From the NCBI GenBank assembly GCA_002496385.1, contig DAJR01000047.1:1-34908 (forward strand): DNA of 34,908 nt, in the 5' to 3' direction. This stretch comes from Methanomassiliicoccales archaeon UBA147. GTDB taxonomy: Archaea; Thermoplasmatota; Thermoplasmata; SG8-5. The translations under genes and the position numbers were made by a program. Under the pieces are notes generated by a model. It searched no databases, was not told the DNA's origin, and worked only from the letters and a program-made list of their open reading frames with translations. Shown piece by piece: positions 12,501-23,000 of this stretch. Numbering within the stretch: the stretch's first letter is position 1; every line of letters begins with the position of its first letter.

Positions 12501-15422
12501 CTACCAATTCAGTGTCCAGATCACATCAGCAGGCACATGCACCCAGTACCCGCTTCCAGCAGCCATCGTGACAGTTGAAAGGTCGGTTATATCCCGCATG
12601 AAAGAGGAGGATGCGCCGTCGTAGATTGCAATTCTATCGGCACCGGTCCCGGCCAATGCATCGGACGCCGACCTCGAATTAAGGGATGGGTACCCGACCA
12701 GGTTCCACCCGGCCCGGAACGTCATCTGGTTGTTTGTTCGTGCCTCACCGGAAATCGCCAGCGTGCAGTTCTCGGTTGCGTGTAACCATACGCCCATGAG
12801 GCTGTCGATGTTCGCCAGGGTGTTGACGGGGCTTGCCGGCCTGCAGCTCTTCCAGTGGTTTGCACTGTCCGCGGAATCGTAATATTTCACGGCATCCCAG
12901 CTTCCGGAAATGGAGGAAAGGACGTTCTCTACGGTGTCATCGGCCATTGCCAGGGGGATTGAGATGAGGTTCCAGCCAATTGCCAGCGAGATGTTGTAGA
13001 ACACAATCGGCGGCGGGCTCCAGGGCGCCATCAGCGGATAGTCGTCCTGGCTGTCGGTGAAGTAGTAAGGCGTGTCGCCGATGCCGTCGCAACCCGGGAT
13101 ATCCTGGGATGGGCCGGAGAAGCTGTCTATGCCGGTAAAATCGGACCAGTAGTTGCCGCCGGAGGGGTAGCCATTGTGCCAGATATTTAGGCTGTTGTCA
13201 AATGCCTGATTGAAGTTGCTGAGGATGCTGTTGTGGTAAACCCTATTATTTTCAGAGACGCATAAATCGATGCCATCAACATTGTTCGAAATGATATTAT
13301 CTGCTATTGTATTATTTCCGTCAAAGGTAATATTTAGACCGTAGTAGTTGTTCGATGCATTGTTGTTGAGGATCGAGTTGTTCTTGGCTGATGTGAGGAA
13401 GATGCCGTATTCAGTGTTGAAGGTGGCTGTGTTGTTGACAACTGTGTTGCCTTCGGTGGACATAAGCTGGAATCCACAGATATCATTCATTGCCACGTTA
13501 TTGGCGACATAAGTGTAGTTGGAATAGGTCCGGATGGAGAAACCCACATAATCATTCGATGCAATATTGTTTATGACATGATTACCGTTGGATGATCCCC
13601 CAACGATGAATCCTGTGCCACTGCAGTTTGATGCCGTATTATTGAATATCGTATTGTTGCATGAATATTGCAATGCTATGCCGTGCATATTGTTTGATAC
13701 CATGTTGTCAGCAACTCGATTGTTGGATGCGTATAAAAGGTGAATACCCGCATAGTTACTTATCGCATTATTATTGAAAATTTCACCATTTAGAACATTG
13801 TATAAAATAATACTTGCATTCGTGTAGAAAATCGGAACTGGGTAACCGCTCGCATGATGTAAATACGAATCGCGAATCTGGAAATGGTCGGTCGTGTTCC
13901 CAATGTAAAGGCAATACCCGTACCCGGTCCCGTTGATGATGTATCCCGGTATGACAAATGGAGCCAAGGCAGCACCGCTTCCCCCCCAGAATTCGCCTAT
14001 GGCCTGATGCGCCATATCCAGGCCGCTGTCCACCCGGATAGGCATGTGATAGAAGATGCCGGGCGTCACCCAGGCGTGGGCCAGGGTGGTCGATGAGGCT
14101 GTGACCGTCAGGGGCGCGTTCCAGCAAAGGCCGCCCTCCCATAATTCAGGGTTCAATATCTCGAAGCTGGCCAGTGTACCCGGGGTTGTTCCCTTGTTGT
14201 TCATGGACAGCCGGAAGTCATGGTTCACCAGCGGGTTCATCGAAGTGATGAAGCTGGATATGTCGAAGGCCATTTTCCCGGCAGGGAATGGATACTGTTG
14301 GATAGGATAGCCATACGAATTGTAATACCCCTCTATCTGCGGGCAGCCGAGGAATGACTTCGTGGCTTTTGTCGAGCCGCCCTCTATCACGCTAATCCCC
14401 AGGCCAGAGGTTTTCACGATGTCGCCCCGGTATGGGTGGTCGATGTAGGCCTTGGCCACCAACCTCGGTTGATAGTTAACCTCGCTGGTCAGATACATTG
14501 CCCTTCCATAACATATCGAAGAGTCCTTGACCGCACCGTATGACAGCCACCAATACCCGGCATCGCCCCATCCGGTTCCCCAGGAGTTCACCATCCTCAG
14601 GGCGCCGGGTCCGTCGGCCGTGGGGAACGTGTCATCGTATCCGCAGATAGCCACCGCATGGCCGCCCCTGTCCGTTCCGTACTTTTCAGCTGAACTGTAA
14701 ACATTGTTGAAATCGCGGATATAATCAAAATTGCTGTACACCTGGATGTGAGTGACCGCAGTATTCCCGGCTGCAAGATGCGCCTTCAGCGCGTCCATCC
14801 CCTGCTTCTGGGTTATCTGGAGCCAGGTCTTGCTCACCGCCTTCCTCTTCATGCCGGACACCCACATCCAGTCCTCATCTGGCCAACTCGTGTAGTCTCC
14901 GGTATCATAGGGCATCTCGGCCATGCTGCAAGCGCCGTTGGATATTAGCAGGTCCGCGACATCGTTCATGTCGGCGCCGCCGTTATAACCGCCATTCGCG
15001 ATGTTATATAGGAACGCGGGGCTAACCTGGTTCTCGGGAGCGGCCAGGTCAAACGGTTTTTCCTTATTCTCAATGAATGTCGCATGATAATATCCAATGG
15101 ACCAGGCGGAGCATGAGGCTTGGGACTGCTGGCTTCCCACAGGTGGCAGCCCGGCTGAATTATCGATTGCGGCGGGCGTGGGCCCAGGAAGTTCCTGGAG
15201 AAGCTCTTCCGGGGTTATGATTCTCGTTGTAGGGCTCTCCCTGATCCCGTTCGGGTTCAGGAGGCCGCCGAGGCTGAATTCCCCGAAATTCGTATCCCCC
15301 GGGATATCCTCTGTGATTGTCGCTACTTCCGAGCCAATGCTCTCGCCGACAATCAACATAGGTGTAATCGAAATTATAGCGCACAGCCAAATCGCTGCAA
15401 TTTGCCTTCTCAACCCGTTCAA
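12501..15422 (-). CDS. Secreted papain-fold cysteine protease with long beta-helix, paralogue
   Basis: The 973-residue paralogue of the protein at 9865-12420 shares its domain order. A hydrophobic signal (about 5-27) precedes the peptidase domain with Gln101, Cys104 (QASCSAWS), His255 and Asn279. The residue after the oxyanion Gln is Ala instead of Gly. The beta-helix is longer, with at least eight turns containing asparagine ladders such as NNIASNDYVGFS and NNTATFNTEYGIFL (about 570-760). The GWNLISIPL module closes the protein. The 80-base gap to the next gene contains that gene's own TATA-like box, so the two are duplicates that may be transcribed separately. Confidence 0.85.
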   Translation of the reverse strand: MNGLRRQIAAIWLCAIISITPMLIVGESIGSEVATITEDIPGDTNFGEFSLGGLLNPNGIRESPTTRIITPEELLQELPGPTPAAIDNSAGLPPVGSQQSQASCSAWSIGYYHATFIENKEKPFDLAAPENQVSPAFLYNIANGGYNGGADMNDVADLLISNGACSMAEMPYDTGDYTSWPDEDWMWVSGMKRKAVSKTWLQITQKQGMDALKAHLAAGNTAVTHIQVYSNFDYIRDFNNVYSSAEKYGTDRGGHAVAICGYDDTFPTADGPGALRMVNSWGTGWGDAGYWWLSYGAVKDSSICYGRAMYLTSEVNYQPRLVAKAYIDHPYRGDIVKTSGLGISVIEGGSTKATKSFLGCPQIEGYYNSYGYPIQQYPFPAGKMAFDISSFITSMNPLVNHDFRLSMNNKGTTPGTLASFEILNPELWEGGLCWNAPLTVTASSTTLAHAWVTPGIFYHMPIRVDSGLDMAHQAIGEFWGGSGAALAPFVIPGYIINGTGYGYCLYIGNTTDHFQIRDSYLHHASGYPVPIFYTNASIILYNVLNGEIFNNNAISNYAGIHLLYASNNRVADNMVSNNMHGIALQYSCNNTIFNNTASNCSGTGFIVGGSSNGNHVINNIASNDYVGFSIRTYSNYTYVANNVAMNDICGFQLMSTEGNTVVNNTATFNTEYGIFLTSAKNNSILNNNASNNYYGLNITFDGNNTIADNIISNNVDGIDLCVSENNRVYHNSILSNFNQAFDNSLNIWHNGYPSGGNYWSDFTGIDSFSGPSQDIPGCDGIGDTPYYFTDSQDDYPLMAPWSPPPIVFYNISLAIGWNLISIPLAMADDTVENVLSSISGSWDAVKYYDSADSANHWKSCRPASPVNTLANIDSLMGVWLHATENCTLAISGEARTNNQMTFRAGWNLVGYPSLNSRSASDALAGTGADRIAIYDGASSSFMRDITDLSTVTMAAGSGYWVHVPADVIWTLNW

Positions 15423-15542
15423 CCCCTGTTCCCGCCTAGTGATTGGTGAAATGTCCCCGATACTATTAATAACTTATTCTACCGACACAGAATCCAATTT
15501 TATTATGTCTGGCTTCATGGGTGCGGAAAAACAGGGCATAAC

Positions 15543-15551
15543 TTTTATAAC
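15543..15551 (+). promoter_or_regulatory. TATA box of the ribonucleotide reductase gene
   Basis: TTTTATAAC lies about 90 bases before the preferred start codon. A GGAGAGGAT ribosome binding site at 15625-15633 is 4 bases before that ATG. The minus-strand protease gene is read away from here; its own TATA-like sequence is at about 15463-15475. Confidence 0.45.
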
Positions 15552-15637
15552 TCGAAAAACATTCCCTGCCGCAAGGGATTGGGATGCCCGTTCACTGCCT
15601 TACTGACAGGGCGCCTATTTTCTCTGGAGAGGATAAG

Positions 15638-18600
15638 ATGAAGCTGAGTGACAATGCTTTGGCCGTGCTTGAGCGCCGCTACCTTTCGCGCGACGACTCG
15701 GGGAAGCTGACAGAGAGACCGCAGGACCTGTTCCGCAGAGTAGCAAGGAACATCGCTTCCGCGGAGGCGGCTTATGGAAAGGACAAGAGACAGGTCAAGG
15801 CCATCGAGGACGATTTCTTCGACCTGATGATGTCGCTGGACTTCCTGCCGAACTCGCCCACGCTCATGAACGCCGGCAAGGACATACAGCAGCTTTCAGC
15901 GTGCTTCGTCCTACCAGTAGGGGACTCGATGGAGAGCATCTTCGACGCCCTGAAGAATGCGGCCATGATCCACAAGAGCGGCGGGGGGACAGGGTTCTCA
16001 TTCTCAAGGCTCAGGCCGAAGAACGACGCGGTCCATTCCACGAAAGGCGTGAGCAGCGGACCTGTCTCATTCATGAAAGTGTTCAACGCGGCAACGGAGG
16101 CCATCAAGCAGGGCGGCACCCGCAGGGGAGCCAACATGGGCATCCTCAGAGTGGACCATCCAGACATCAGGGAATTCGTGGGCTGCAAGGAGGATCTCAC
16201 CGTCCTCACGAACTTCAACATCTCGGTCGCAGCATCAGACAGGTTCATGGGCGCCGTGCAGAAAGGGCAGGAATATGACCTCGTCAACCCGCGCACCGGG
16301 AAATCCCAGGAGAAGATTGGCGCCAAGGAGATGTTCGACCAGATAGTCGCCCAGGCATGGAAGACGGGCGACCCGGGAATGGTATTCATCGACAAGATAA
16401 ACGACGGAAATCCGACCCCCGGCGTGGGAGAGATCGAGAGCACGAATCCTTGCGTGGCAGGCGATACCTGGGTGCACACGGACCATGGCCCCTCAAGAGT
16501 GATGGACCTGCTTGGCACGCAGTTCAGCGCCAGAATCGACGGACAGGACTTCCACACCGGGCCTCAGGGGTTCTTCAGAACGGCTACGAAGAAAGTTTTC
16601 AGGCTCACGACCCAGGAAGGTTACGAACTGAGGCTCACCGAGGACCACCCTGTAAGGTTCGTCACCGGGATGACTAGATCCGCCCTGGAGACAGGATGGC
16701 GCAAGGCAGGAGAACTGAAATCTGGGGATAGGATAGTCCTTAATGACCATCGGCTGAACAGCGCCTGGGACGGAATGGGCTCCTGGGGGGAAGGATATCT
16801 CCTGGGCCTCCTCATGGGAGACGGCACCCTCAAGAAGGACAAAGCCGTAATTTCGGTATGGGAGGAAGATGGGCATGAAGGTATCATGGCTGAAGCCCTG
16901 AAAGCGGCACAATCAATTCCGCACAGAACCGATTTTGCTGGCTGGGTGAGTGTTTCGGGTCGCAAAGAGCATCGGCTCGCGCTGGGGCATGTCAAGGCAC
17001 TGGCCCGAGATTTGGGAATGGCTCCGGGAAACAAGGCCATCACTGACAAACTGGAAAAATGCTCATCCGACTTCCAACGAGGTTTCCTGAGAGGGTTCTT
17101 CGATACGGACGGCTCCATCCAGGGTTCCCAATCAAAGGGCGTGAGCGTAAGGCTTTCGCAGTCCGACCTTACGAAATTGCAGGTTGTCCAGAGGATGCTC
17201 CTGAGGCTCGGAATTGCCTCCAAGATATTCAAGCAGCGCAGGAATGCTGGAACAAAGGTCCTTCCCGATGGAAAGGGCGGTTCAAAGGAATATAGTACAT
17301 TGGCCCAGCATGAGTTATCGATTTCCGGCGAGAACATGGTCACCTTCAGAGACACCATAGGTTTCTCCCACTCGAAGAAGGCCACCAGGCTTGACGCGAC
17401 CCTTCTATCGTATAAGAGAAAAATGAACCGGGAGCGGTTCGTGGCCAGGGTGGAAACAATCATACCTGAGGCAGTCGAAGATGTATATGACGTCCAAGTG
17501 CCTGGCACCCATGTTTTCGATGCAAATGGCGTGAAGGTCCATAACTGCGGCGAGCAGCCACTTTTGCCTTTCGAATCCTGCAACCTGGGCTCCATCAACC
17601 TGAGCAACATGGCCTCGGACGGGAAGGTGGACTGGAAACGTCTGGAGACCGTCACAAAAATGGCGGTGAGGTTCCTCGACGATGTCATCGACATGAACGA
17701 ATACCCCCTGCCTGCAATAGCAGACATGACAAAGTCAAACAGAAAAATCGGGCTGGGTATAATGGGCTGGGCAGACCTGCTCATCCAGCTTGGCATACCA
17801 TACGAATCGCAGAAGGCATATGACTTCGCGGAGAAGGTCATGAAGTTCATCCAGGAAAAAGGACGCAAGGCATCCGAGGAACTTGCCAAGGAAAGGGGCA
17901 CTTTCCCGAATTTCAAGAAGAGCATTTACAAAAAGGGAAAGCCTCTGCGCAATGCCACAGTGACCACCATCGCCCCGACAGGCACTATATCGATGATAGC
18001 GGATTGCTCCAGCGGCATCGAGCCAATCTATTCGATAGCTTACGTGAAGCGCGTAATGGACAATGACGAATTGCGGTACGTGAATCCCCATTTCGAGGAG
18101 ACCTGCAGGGACAGGGGCCTGTACACCGAGGAGCTGGAAAAGGCGGTGATCGAATCGGGCAGCGTCTCATGCATCCCCGGCTTCCCAGCCGACCTGAAGG
18201 GCATCTTCTGCACAGCCCACGAGATATCTCCCGAAGGTCACGTAAGGATGCAGGCGGCATTCCAGAAATACACGGACAATGCGGTTTCAAAAACAGTCAA
18301 TCTGAACAACAGCGCCACAAAGGAGGACATCGCGCGGATTTATCTCTTAGCTTACGAGCTTGATTGCAAAGGCATCACGGTGTACAGGGACGGATGCAGG
18401 GGCGCCCAGGTGCTGGAATCCGGCGCCAAGAAGGACAAGGCAGAGCCGCTCGCGCTGCAGACGAAGCTTTTCGACGGGCAGTTCGACGAGAACGGGAAGC
18501 TGAAGCCCCGGGCCAGGCCGCTGGTCACTCAGGGAGCCACTCACAGGATGACCACAGGCTGCGGCTATCTCTATGTCACCATCAACGAGGACAACAAGAA

Positions 18601-18958
18601 CCTGTTCGAGCTTTTCGCCAGGATGGGAAAGGCGGGCGGCTGCGCGGCCAGCCAGACAGAGGCCATCGGCAGGCTGATTTCGCTGGCGCTGAGATGCGGG
18701 ATAGACCCGGCATCCATTGTCGAGCAGCTCAAGGGCATTCGTTGCCCGGAGAGGGTGCTGGCCAAGGACAAGATTTATTCATGTCCGGATGCGATCGGAA
18801 AGGCCTTGCAGGCGCATCTTGAGATGCAGGGGATAAAGTTCCAGGAGATGAGCAAGCTGGATAGGGGGCTCCGCCCGGAATGCCCGGAGTGCGGGGCGCC
18901 CATCGAGTTCTCCGAGGGATGCCTGGTCTGTCGGGCGTGCGGATTCTCGAAATGCTAG
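15638..18958 (+). CDS. nrdJ: Adenosylcobalamin-dependent class II ribonucleotide reductase, intein-containing
   Basis: The precursor has 1106 residues; after removal of a 365-residue intein the enzyme has 741. It reduces ribonucleotides to deoxyribonucleotides using a B12-derived radical. Family marks are SACFVLPVGDSMESIFDALK, HKSGGGTGFSFSRLRP, the split active-site motif NP-CGEQPLLPFESCNLGS, APTGTISMIADCSSGIEP, a TSCPD domain (GATHRMTTGCGYLYVT) and a C-terminal zinc finger (CPECGAP to CRACGFSKC). The frame is open to 15584, but the ATG at 15638 follows GGAGAGGAT and gives MKLSDNALAVLERRYL, the usual N-terminus. Confidence 0.93.
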   Translation: MKLSDNALAVLERRYLSRDDSGKLTERPQDLFRRVARNIASAEAAYGKDKRQVKAIEDDFFDLMMSLDFLPNSPTLMNAGKDIQQLSACFVLPVGDSMESIFDALKNAAMIHKSGGGTGFSFSRLRPKNDAVHSTKGVSSGPVSFMKVFNAATEAIKQGGTRRGANMGILRVDHPDIREFVGCKEDLTVLTNFNISVAASDRFMGAVQKGQEYDLVNPRTGKSQEKIGAKEMFDQIVAQAWKTGDPGMVFIDKINDGNPTPGVGEIESTNPCVAGDTWVHTDHGPSRVMDLLGTQFSARIDGQDFHTGPQGFFRTATKKVFRLTTQEGYELRLTEDHPVRFVTGMTRSALETGWRKAGELKSGDRIVLNDHRLNSAWDGMGSWGEGYLLGLLMGDGTLKKDKAVISVWEEDGHEGIMAEALKAAQSIPHRTDFAGWVSVSGRKEHRLALGHVKALARDLGMAPGNKAITDKLEKCSSDFQRGFLRGFFDTDGSIQGSQSKGVSVRLSQSDLTKLQVVQRMLLRLGIASKIFKQRRNAGTKVLPDGKGGSKEYSTLAQHELSISGENMVTFRDTIGFSHSKKATRLDATLLSYKRKMNRERFVARVETIIPEAVEDVYDVQVPGTHVFDANGVKVHNCGEQPLLPFESCNLGSINLSNMASDGKVDWKRLETVTKMAVRFLDDVIDMNEYPLPAIADMTKSNRKIGLGIMGWADLLIQLGIPYESQKAYDFAEKVMKFIQEKGRKASEELAKERGTFPNFKKSIYKKGKPLRNATVTTIAPTGTISMIADCSSGIEPIYSIAYVKRVMDNDELRYVNPHFEETCRDRGLYTEELEKAVIESGSVSCIPGFPADLKGIFCTAHEISPEGHVRMQAAFQKYTDNAVSKTVNLNNSATKEDIARIYLLAYELDCKGITVYRDGCRGAQVLESGAKKDKAEPLALQTKLFDGQFDENGKLKPRARPLVTQGATHRMTTGCGYLYVTINEDNKNLFELFARMGKAGGCAASQTEAIGRLISLALRCGIDPASIVEQLKGIRCPERVLAKDKIYSCPDAIGKALQAHLEMQGIKFQEMSKLDRGLRPECPECGAPIEFSEGCLVCRACGFSKC
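16451..17545 (+). other. Intein with LAGLIDADG homing endonuclease inside nrdJ
   Basis: The intein starts at Cys1 (CVAGDTWVHT) and ends with His364-Asn365 (GVKVHN). The next residue is the extein cysteine of CGEQPLLPFESC. Splicing block B is LTEDHPVRF with His66; block F is VYDVQVPGTHVFD. Two endonuclease motifs, LLGLLMGDG (117-125) and LRGFFDTDG (213-221), both keep the catalytic Asp. All splicing and cleavage residues appear intact, so the element may be active. The insertion point is directly before a conserved reductase cysteine, where an uninterrupted allele would read NPCGEQ. Confidence 0.93.
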
Positions 18959-19008
18959 GGGCTGGCTTTGAAAATACTGGGGGCTAGCTTTCAATATGAT
19001 GGGAGGGG

Positions 19009-19072
19009 CTAGGGACTGGGGTTGCTATTAAATGCAATTGACTGGCTGTGCGAAACAGCCAGCCATCCCTAG
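19009..19072 (+). terminator. Nested hairpin after nrdJ
   Basis: An 8-bp stem, CTGGCTGT (19042-19049) with ACAGCCAG (19055-19062), has a 5-base loop (GCGAA). It lies within an outer pairing CTAGGGA (19009-19015) with TCCCTAG (19066-19072). It is in the gap between nrdJ and the next gene and has no long T-run directly after it. It may aid termination or stabilise the 3' end of the nrdJ transcript. Confidence 0.35.
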
Positions 19073-19123
19073 ACCCTTTATCCCATTTTATAAGCAAAGA
19101 CCCCAGACCCCTGCAACAATTTT

Positions 19124-20014
19124 ATGTACAGCCATGCCATCCAACATCCCATGAAGATGCGAGCCCAGTGCGTCCCCTGCGTGACCAGACGGATTCTGAT
19201 GGAGATAAACGAGGTCGACCCATCCCGCGAAATGGAGGTCATGGCAGAGTGCGTGAAGGTCATGGCAGATGGGATTTATAACGGCGTTGCTTCCTCGGAA
19301 TGCGCCACCAAGGTCCACAGGAAGGCCTATGACATGCTGGGCACCGACCCATACGCCAAACTGAAAGAGAAGAGCACGGCCCAGGCAACCCAACTCCTTC
19401 CCAAGGCTAGGAAGTTCGTCGAGGAATCAACCGACCCGTTCAGGGCTGCAGTTATATGCGCCATTGCGGGAAATGTTCTGGATTACGGAATCGACAAAAG
19501 GCTGGATGAGCCGGGATACCTGGTGAAGCATTTCGACGCCCTGCTCGGGGAAGGGCTGGCAATCGACCACACCGACAGGCTGAAGGAAATCCTCTCCACT
19601 GCGAAGAACATCGTCTTCATGCCGGACAACATGGGAGAGATATTATTCGACCAGCTCCTCATCGAACAGCTGAAGAAGTTCGATGTAAAAATCACAATGG
19701 CGGTGAAGGGCGAGGCCATACTCACGGATGTGACTTTGCCGGATGCCCTCTCGCTGGGCCTGGACAAACAAGTGGACAGGATAATCACCACCGGCGGGTT
19801 CGCGGTCGGGTTCCCGTTCTGGGATATGAGCGAGGAGCTGAGAAAAACGTTTGAAGGGACGGACCTCATCATTTCGAAGGGAATGGGCAACTTCGAGTGC
19901 TTCACAGAGACCAGTTACAGGCCGATCGCGCACCTCATGAGGGTGAAATGCCAACCTGTGGCGGAGGCCTCAGGAGCGCCGCTCGGGACCAGCGCGGCTA
20001 TTGTTGTGGAGTGA
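19124..20014 (+). CDS. DUF89 (ARMT1-like) metal-dependent phosphatase family protein
   Basis: The 296-residue protein belongs to the DUF89 family, whose members remove phosphate from damaged or side-product metabolites with Mn2+, Co2+ or Ni2+. The metal site is recognisable: Asp168 and Asn169 in MPDNMGEILFD, plus AGNVLDYG (115-122) and SKGMGNFECF (251-260). The CVPC pair near the N-terminus is typical of archaeal members. A TATA-like TTTTATAAG (19084-19092) fits a short leader before the ATG at 19124; ATGs at 19151 and 19157 are alternatives. The 3' end overlaps the convergent ATPase gene by 17 bases. Substrate is unknown. Confidence 0.8.
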   Translation: MYSHAIQHPMKMRAQCVPCVTRRILMEINEVDPSREMEVMAECVKVMADGIYNGVASSECATKVHRKAYDMLGTDPYAKLKEKSTAQATQLLPKARKFVEESTDPFRAAVICAIAGNVLDYGIDKRLDEPGYLVKHFDALLGEGLAIDHTDRLKEILSTAKNIVFMPDNMGEILFDQLLIEQLKKFDVKITMAVKGEAILTDVTLPDALSLGLDKQVDRIITTGGFAVGFPFWDMSEELRKTFEGTDLIISKGMGNFECFTETSYRPIAHLMRVKCQPVAEASGAPLGTSAAIVVE

Positions 20015-23000
20015 GCCCGGCAAGGGCCTTGCGGCACTTATCAGCCCAGAGCTTCATGCTCATGGCTTCGAATAATTCCAGTGCCGCGGAGAATGAAGAG
20101 GCTGCATCCTCGGGAATGCCTCTGTCTGCACATATTCCGCCCATCTCGAACTTAGCTTTCGCAAGCAATGCGCGGTCACTGATGTCCGAACAAATGTCAG
20201 CCGCCCGGGTAAATTCCCGCATAGCGGCATCGGCCTCTCCCGCGAGCCTCTTCGCCTTCCCGAGAGCCAGGTGCGCGAGCGCCAACTCCCTTTGGGAAGC
20301 GATCTCGAGAGCGGTTGCGCACTCAAGCGCCTTGGATGCGGTTTCCAACGCCTCTTGCTGTAGGCCTGCGAGGACATGACTGTTCGTCATCGAGTAATAC
20401 ACGTCCACGACCGTGACCGCATCGCCGCATTCTATGAACATGGCCAGACTCTCATCCAGCAACTCCTTGACCCCATCTGTCCGCCCGAGGAACGTAAGAG
20501 TGTCAGCCTTGTTGAGGAGAGCGGTGGCCAGCATGGCATTGTCCCCGATTTCCCTCGATAGCGCAATGCATTCCCCAATGTCCCCCATCGCAGCATCCAT
20601 GTCTCCCAGGTCCGACCTCAGAGTCCCTAAGTTGCTGAGACTCTGCACAATCCCTGATTTGTCTCCTATCTCCCTTCGGATGGCCAGGCTTTGCATGTAG
20701 TATTCCTCTGCTCTCATTATGTCCCCCATTGCGAAATAGGTCACGCCCACGTTGTTGAGAAGCATTGCGGTCGCTGCCTTCTTTCCTGCCCGCCGCATCG
20801 TCGCCAGGCAGTCCAGGTAATAAGTGCGGGCCTGCTCAGGCTTGCCTGTGAGCCAGCACACAATGCCCATGCTGTTGCGCAGCTTGGCTAGGGATATTCT
20901 GTCGTCTCTCCTCTCCAGCGTCTTCTCGCCTCTGGAGAAGTATTCCATGGCTTTCGCATACTCACCTTTGTCAATCCATACGACGCCTATGTTGTGCAGG
21001 AGTTGGACATGCTCGTCCTCGTCCTTCTGCGGGTCCAGGAGTCCGAGGCTCTTTTCATACAGCTCTATCGCCCTGTCTAATTTGCCTGTCTTGTACGATA
21101 TTATGCCGTTATACCTGAGAGCCATCGCAAGGTCGCGCTCCGTGCCGGGTCTGCTGTAGAATGATGATATCGCCTCCTCGCACAAAGCCGTGGCCAGTTC
21201 GAAGTCGCCTTGGGCTGCATGGACCTCGGACTTGGCAAGGCATAGTCTCCCGTATTCAGGGGTCTCTTTGCCTGAAATTGCATCGAACGCATTTCGGATG
21301 GCTTCATCGGCTTTGTCGTATTCGGCCATAGAGCTGTGTGAGCCAGCGGTTTTCCTCAGGAGCCTGGCTCTATCCTCTGGCGCCTGGACCGAACCCATTG
21401 CCTCCGAATAATGCACTGATGCCTTCTGGCTGCTTCCGGAAAAGGCATAGAGGTCGCCCAGCTTCTCAAGCACAGCAAGCCGTTTTCCGACAGCAGCAAA
21501 ATCAGCTGCACCGACCAATGCCTCGGCTGCGTAGCCATAGAACTCAAGCGCCCTGTCCACCGCAAAGGCCCCCTCCGCCCTCTCAGCCGCACGGATGCTG
21601 TACTCAAGGGATCTCGCCCTGTCCTTGGCAATGGAGAAATGCCTGGCCATGTCGTAAACCGCATCGCTGTCCGTTTCTGACACCGTGCTCTCGAAATATT
21701 CACCGAGTGACCTATGATACTTCTCCTTCCAGATGCTGGAGACAGATGAGTAGATTGCGTCTCTGAACAGGGCATGGGAAAAACCGGCATTGCCGTTGCT
21801 GGCTACCAGGATTCCAGCTTTCTCCAGCCTACCCAGCGCCGCTGCCGTGTCCTTGGTTGTCGGCATTGAGGCAAGGACTGCCCGTGGAAACTCCCGGCCT
21901 ATGCATGAGGCGTACTCGGCCAGGGCGACGCTCTCTGGGTCTATGCCCTCCAGCCTCCGTTCGACAATCTCGCCCACGGATGCGGGTATTGCATAGTCCT
22001 CCTGAGCAAGCATGTGTCTGCCGTCGGTGTATAGCACCGCACTTTCCGATGCCATCTGGCGTAGCAGCTCGCTTATGAACAGGGGATTGCCGGCGCAATC
22101 CATTGACAACCTGTCAGCCAGCGCCGAGGAGAAATCGTTGTCAGGAAAATGCGAATCTATAATGCCAGCTATCCCTGTGGCGGTTATCCCTTCCAACCGG
22201 ATTTCGGTCGGCACAGCCTCTTCCCTGAGAGATTCCAGGCCGGTAGAACATCCCTCCGAATCCCTGGATGTGCAGAGAATCAGGATGAGCATATTGGGGG
22301 TGTTCCTGGCGATATGGTTGAGTACAGCCATGGAAGATTCGTCGGCCCAATGCAGGTCCTCCAGAACCAATGCCAAGGGTTTCTGAGAGCAAAGACCCGC
22401 AAGGGAGTCAAGTACCCTGTCGGCTATCCTGATTCTCTCGTTCTCCAGCTTCACGCCTTCCAGGCCCCTCCTCACCAGGAACTTCGCCTCCGAGAGTTTC
22501 ATTATCTCCCGGTGGACCGGCTCCACCTCCGAGACCTTCCCGGACCATTTCTCCAGAGATGCGCCGTGCTCCTCTTCGATTCGCTGGAGCGTCCTCTTCA
22601 GCGTCCCCTTCATGTCCGGGTGCTCGCCCCCCGAGAATACCCCGGTCAGGAACAAATGCTTCCCATGCTCGATAAGTATCTTCATGTCCCCGTACTCCAG
22701 CCGCCCTAGCCCGCTCTTCTGCTCCCCGGCGGTGTCGAGTGAATCCCCCACAAAATTCTGCACCGCGGACAGCATCCCTGCAAATATGTCCGCGTCCATA
22801 TCCTCCTCACAAGATGAGGCCTGGGCCACCAGCATCCCCGCAGAATTTATCGCGAATATCTTGACGAAGCGAGTGTATTCCTGCTCCTCGAACAGGGGCG
22901 CGTCCATCTCGCCGGCCAGGGCCTTAGAAAAGACCAGGAAGGGCTGGGCCGAGTCCGCGGATGCGGCTCCCGATAATATCTTGACGTTTTGGGTCGCGGC

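Noticed and set aside
16621..17925. 434-codon minus-strand frame opposite the intein and nrdJ
   Set aside because: Antisense shadow; the plus-strand reductase and intein are unambiguous.
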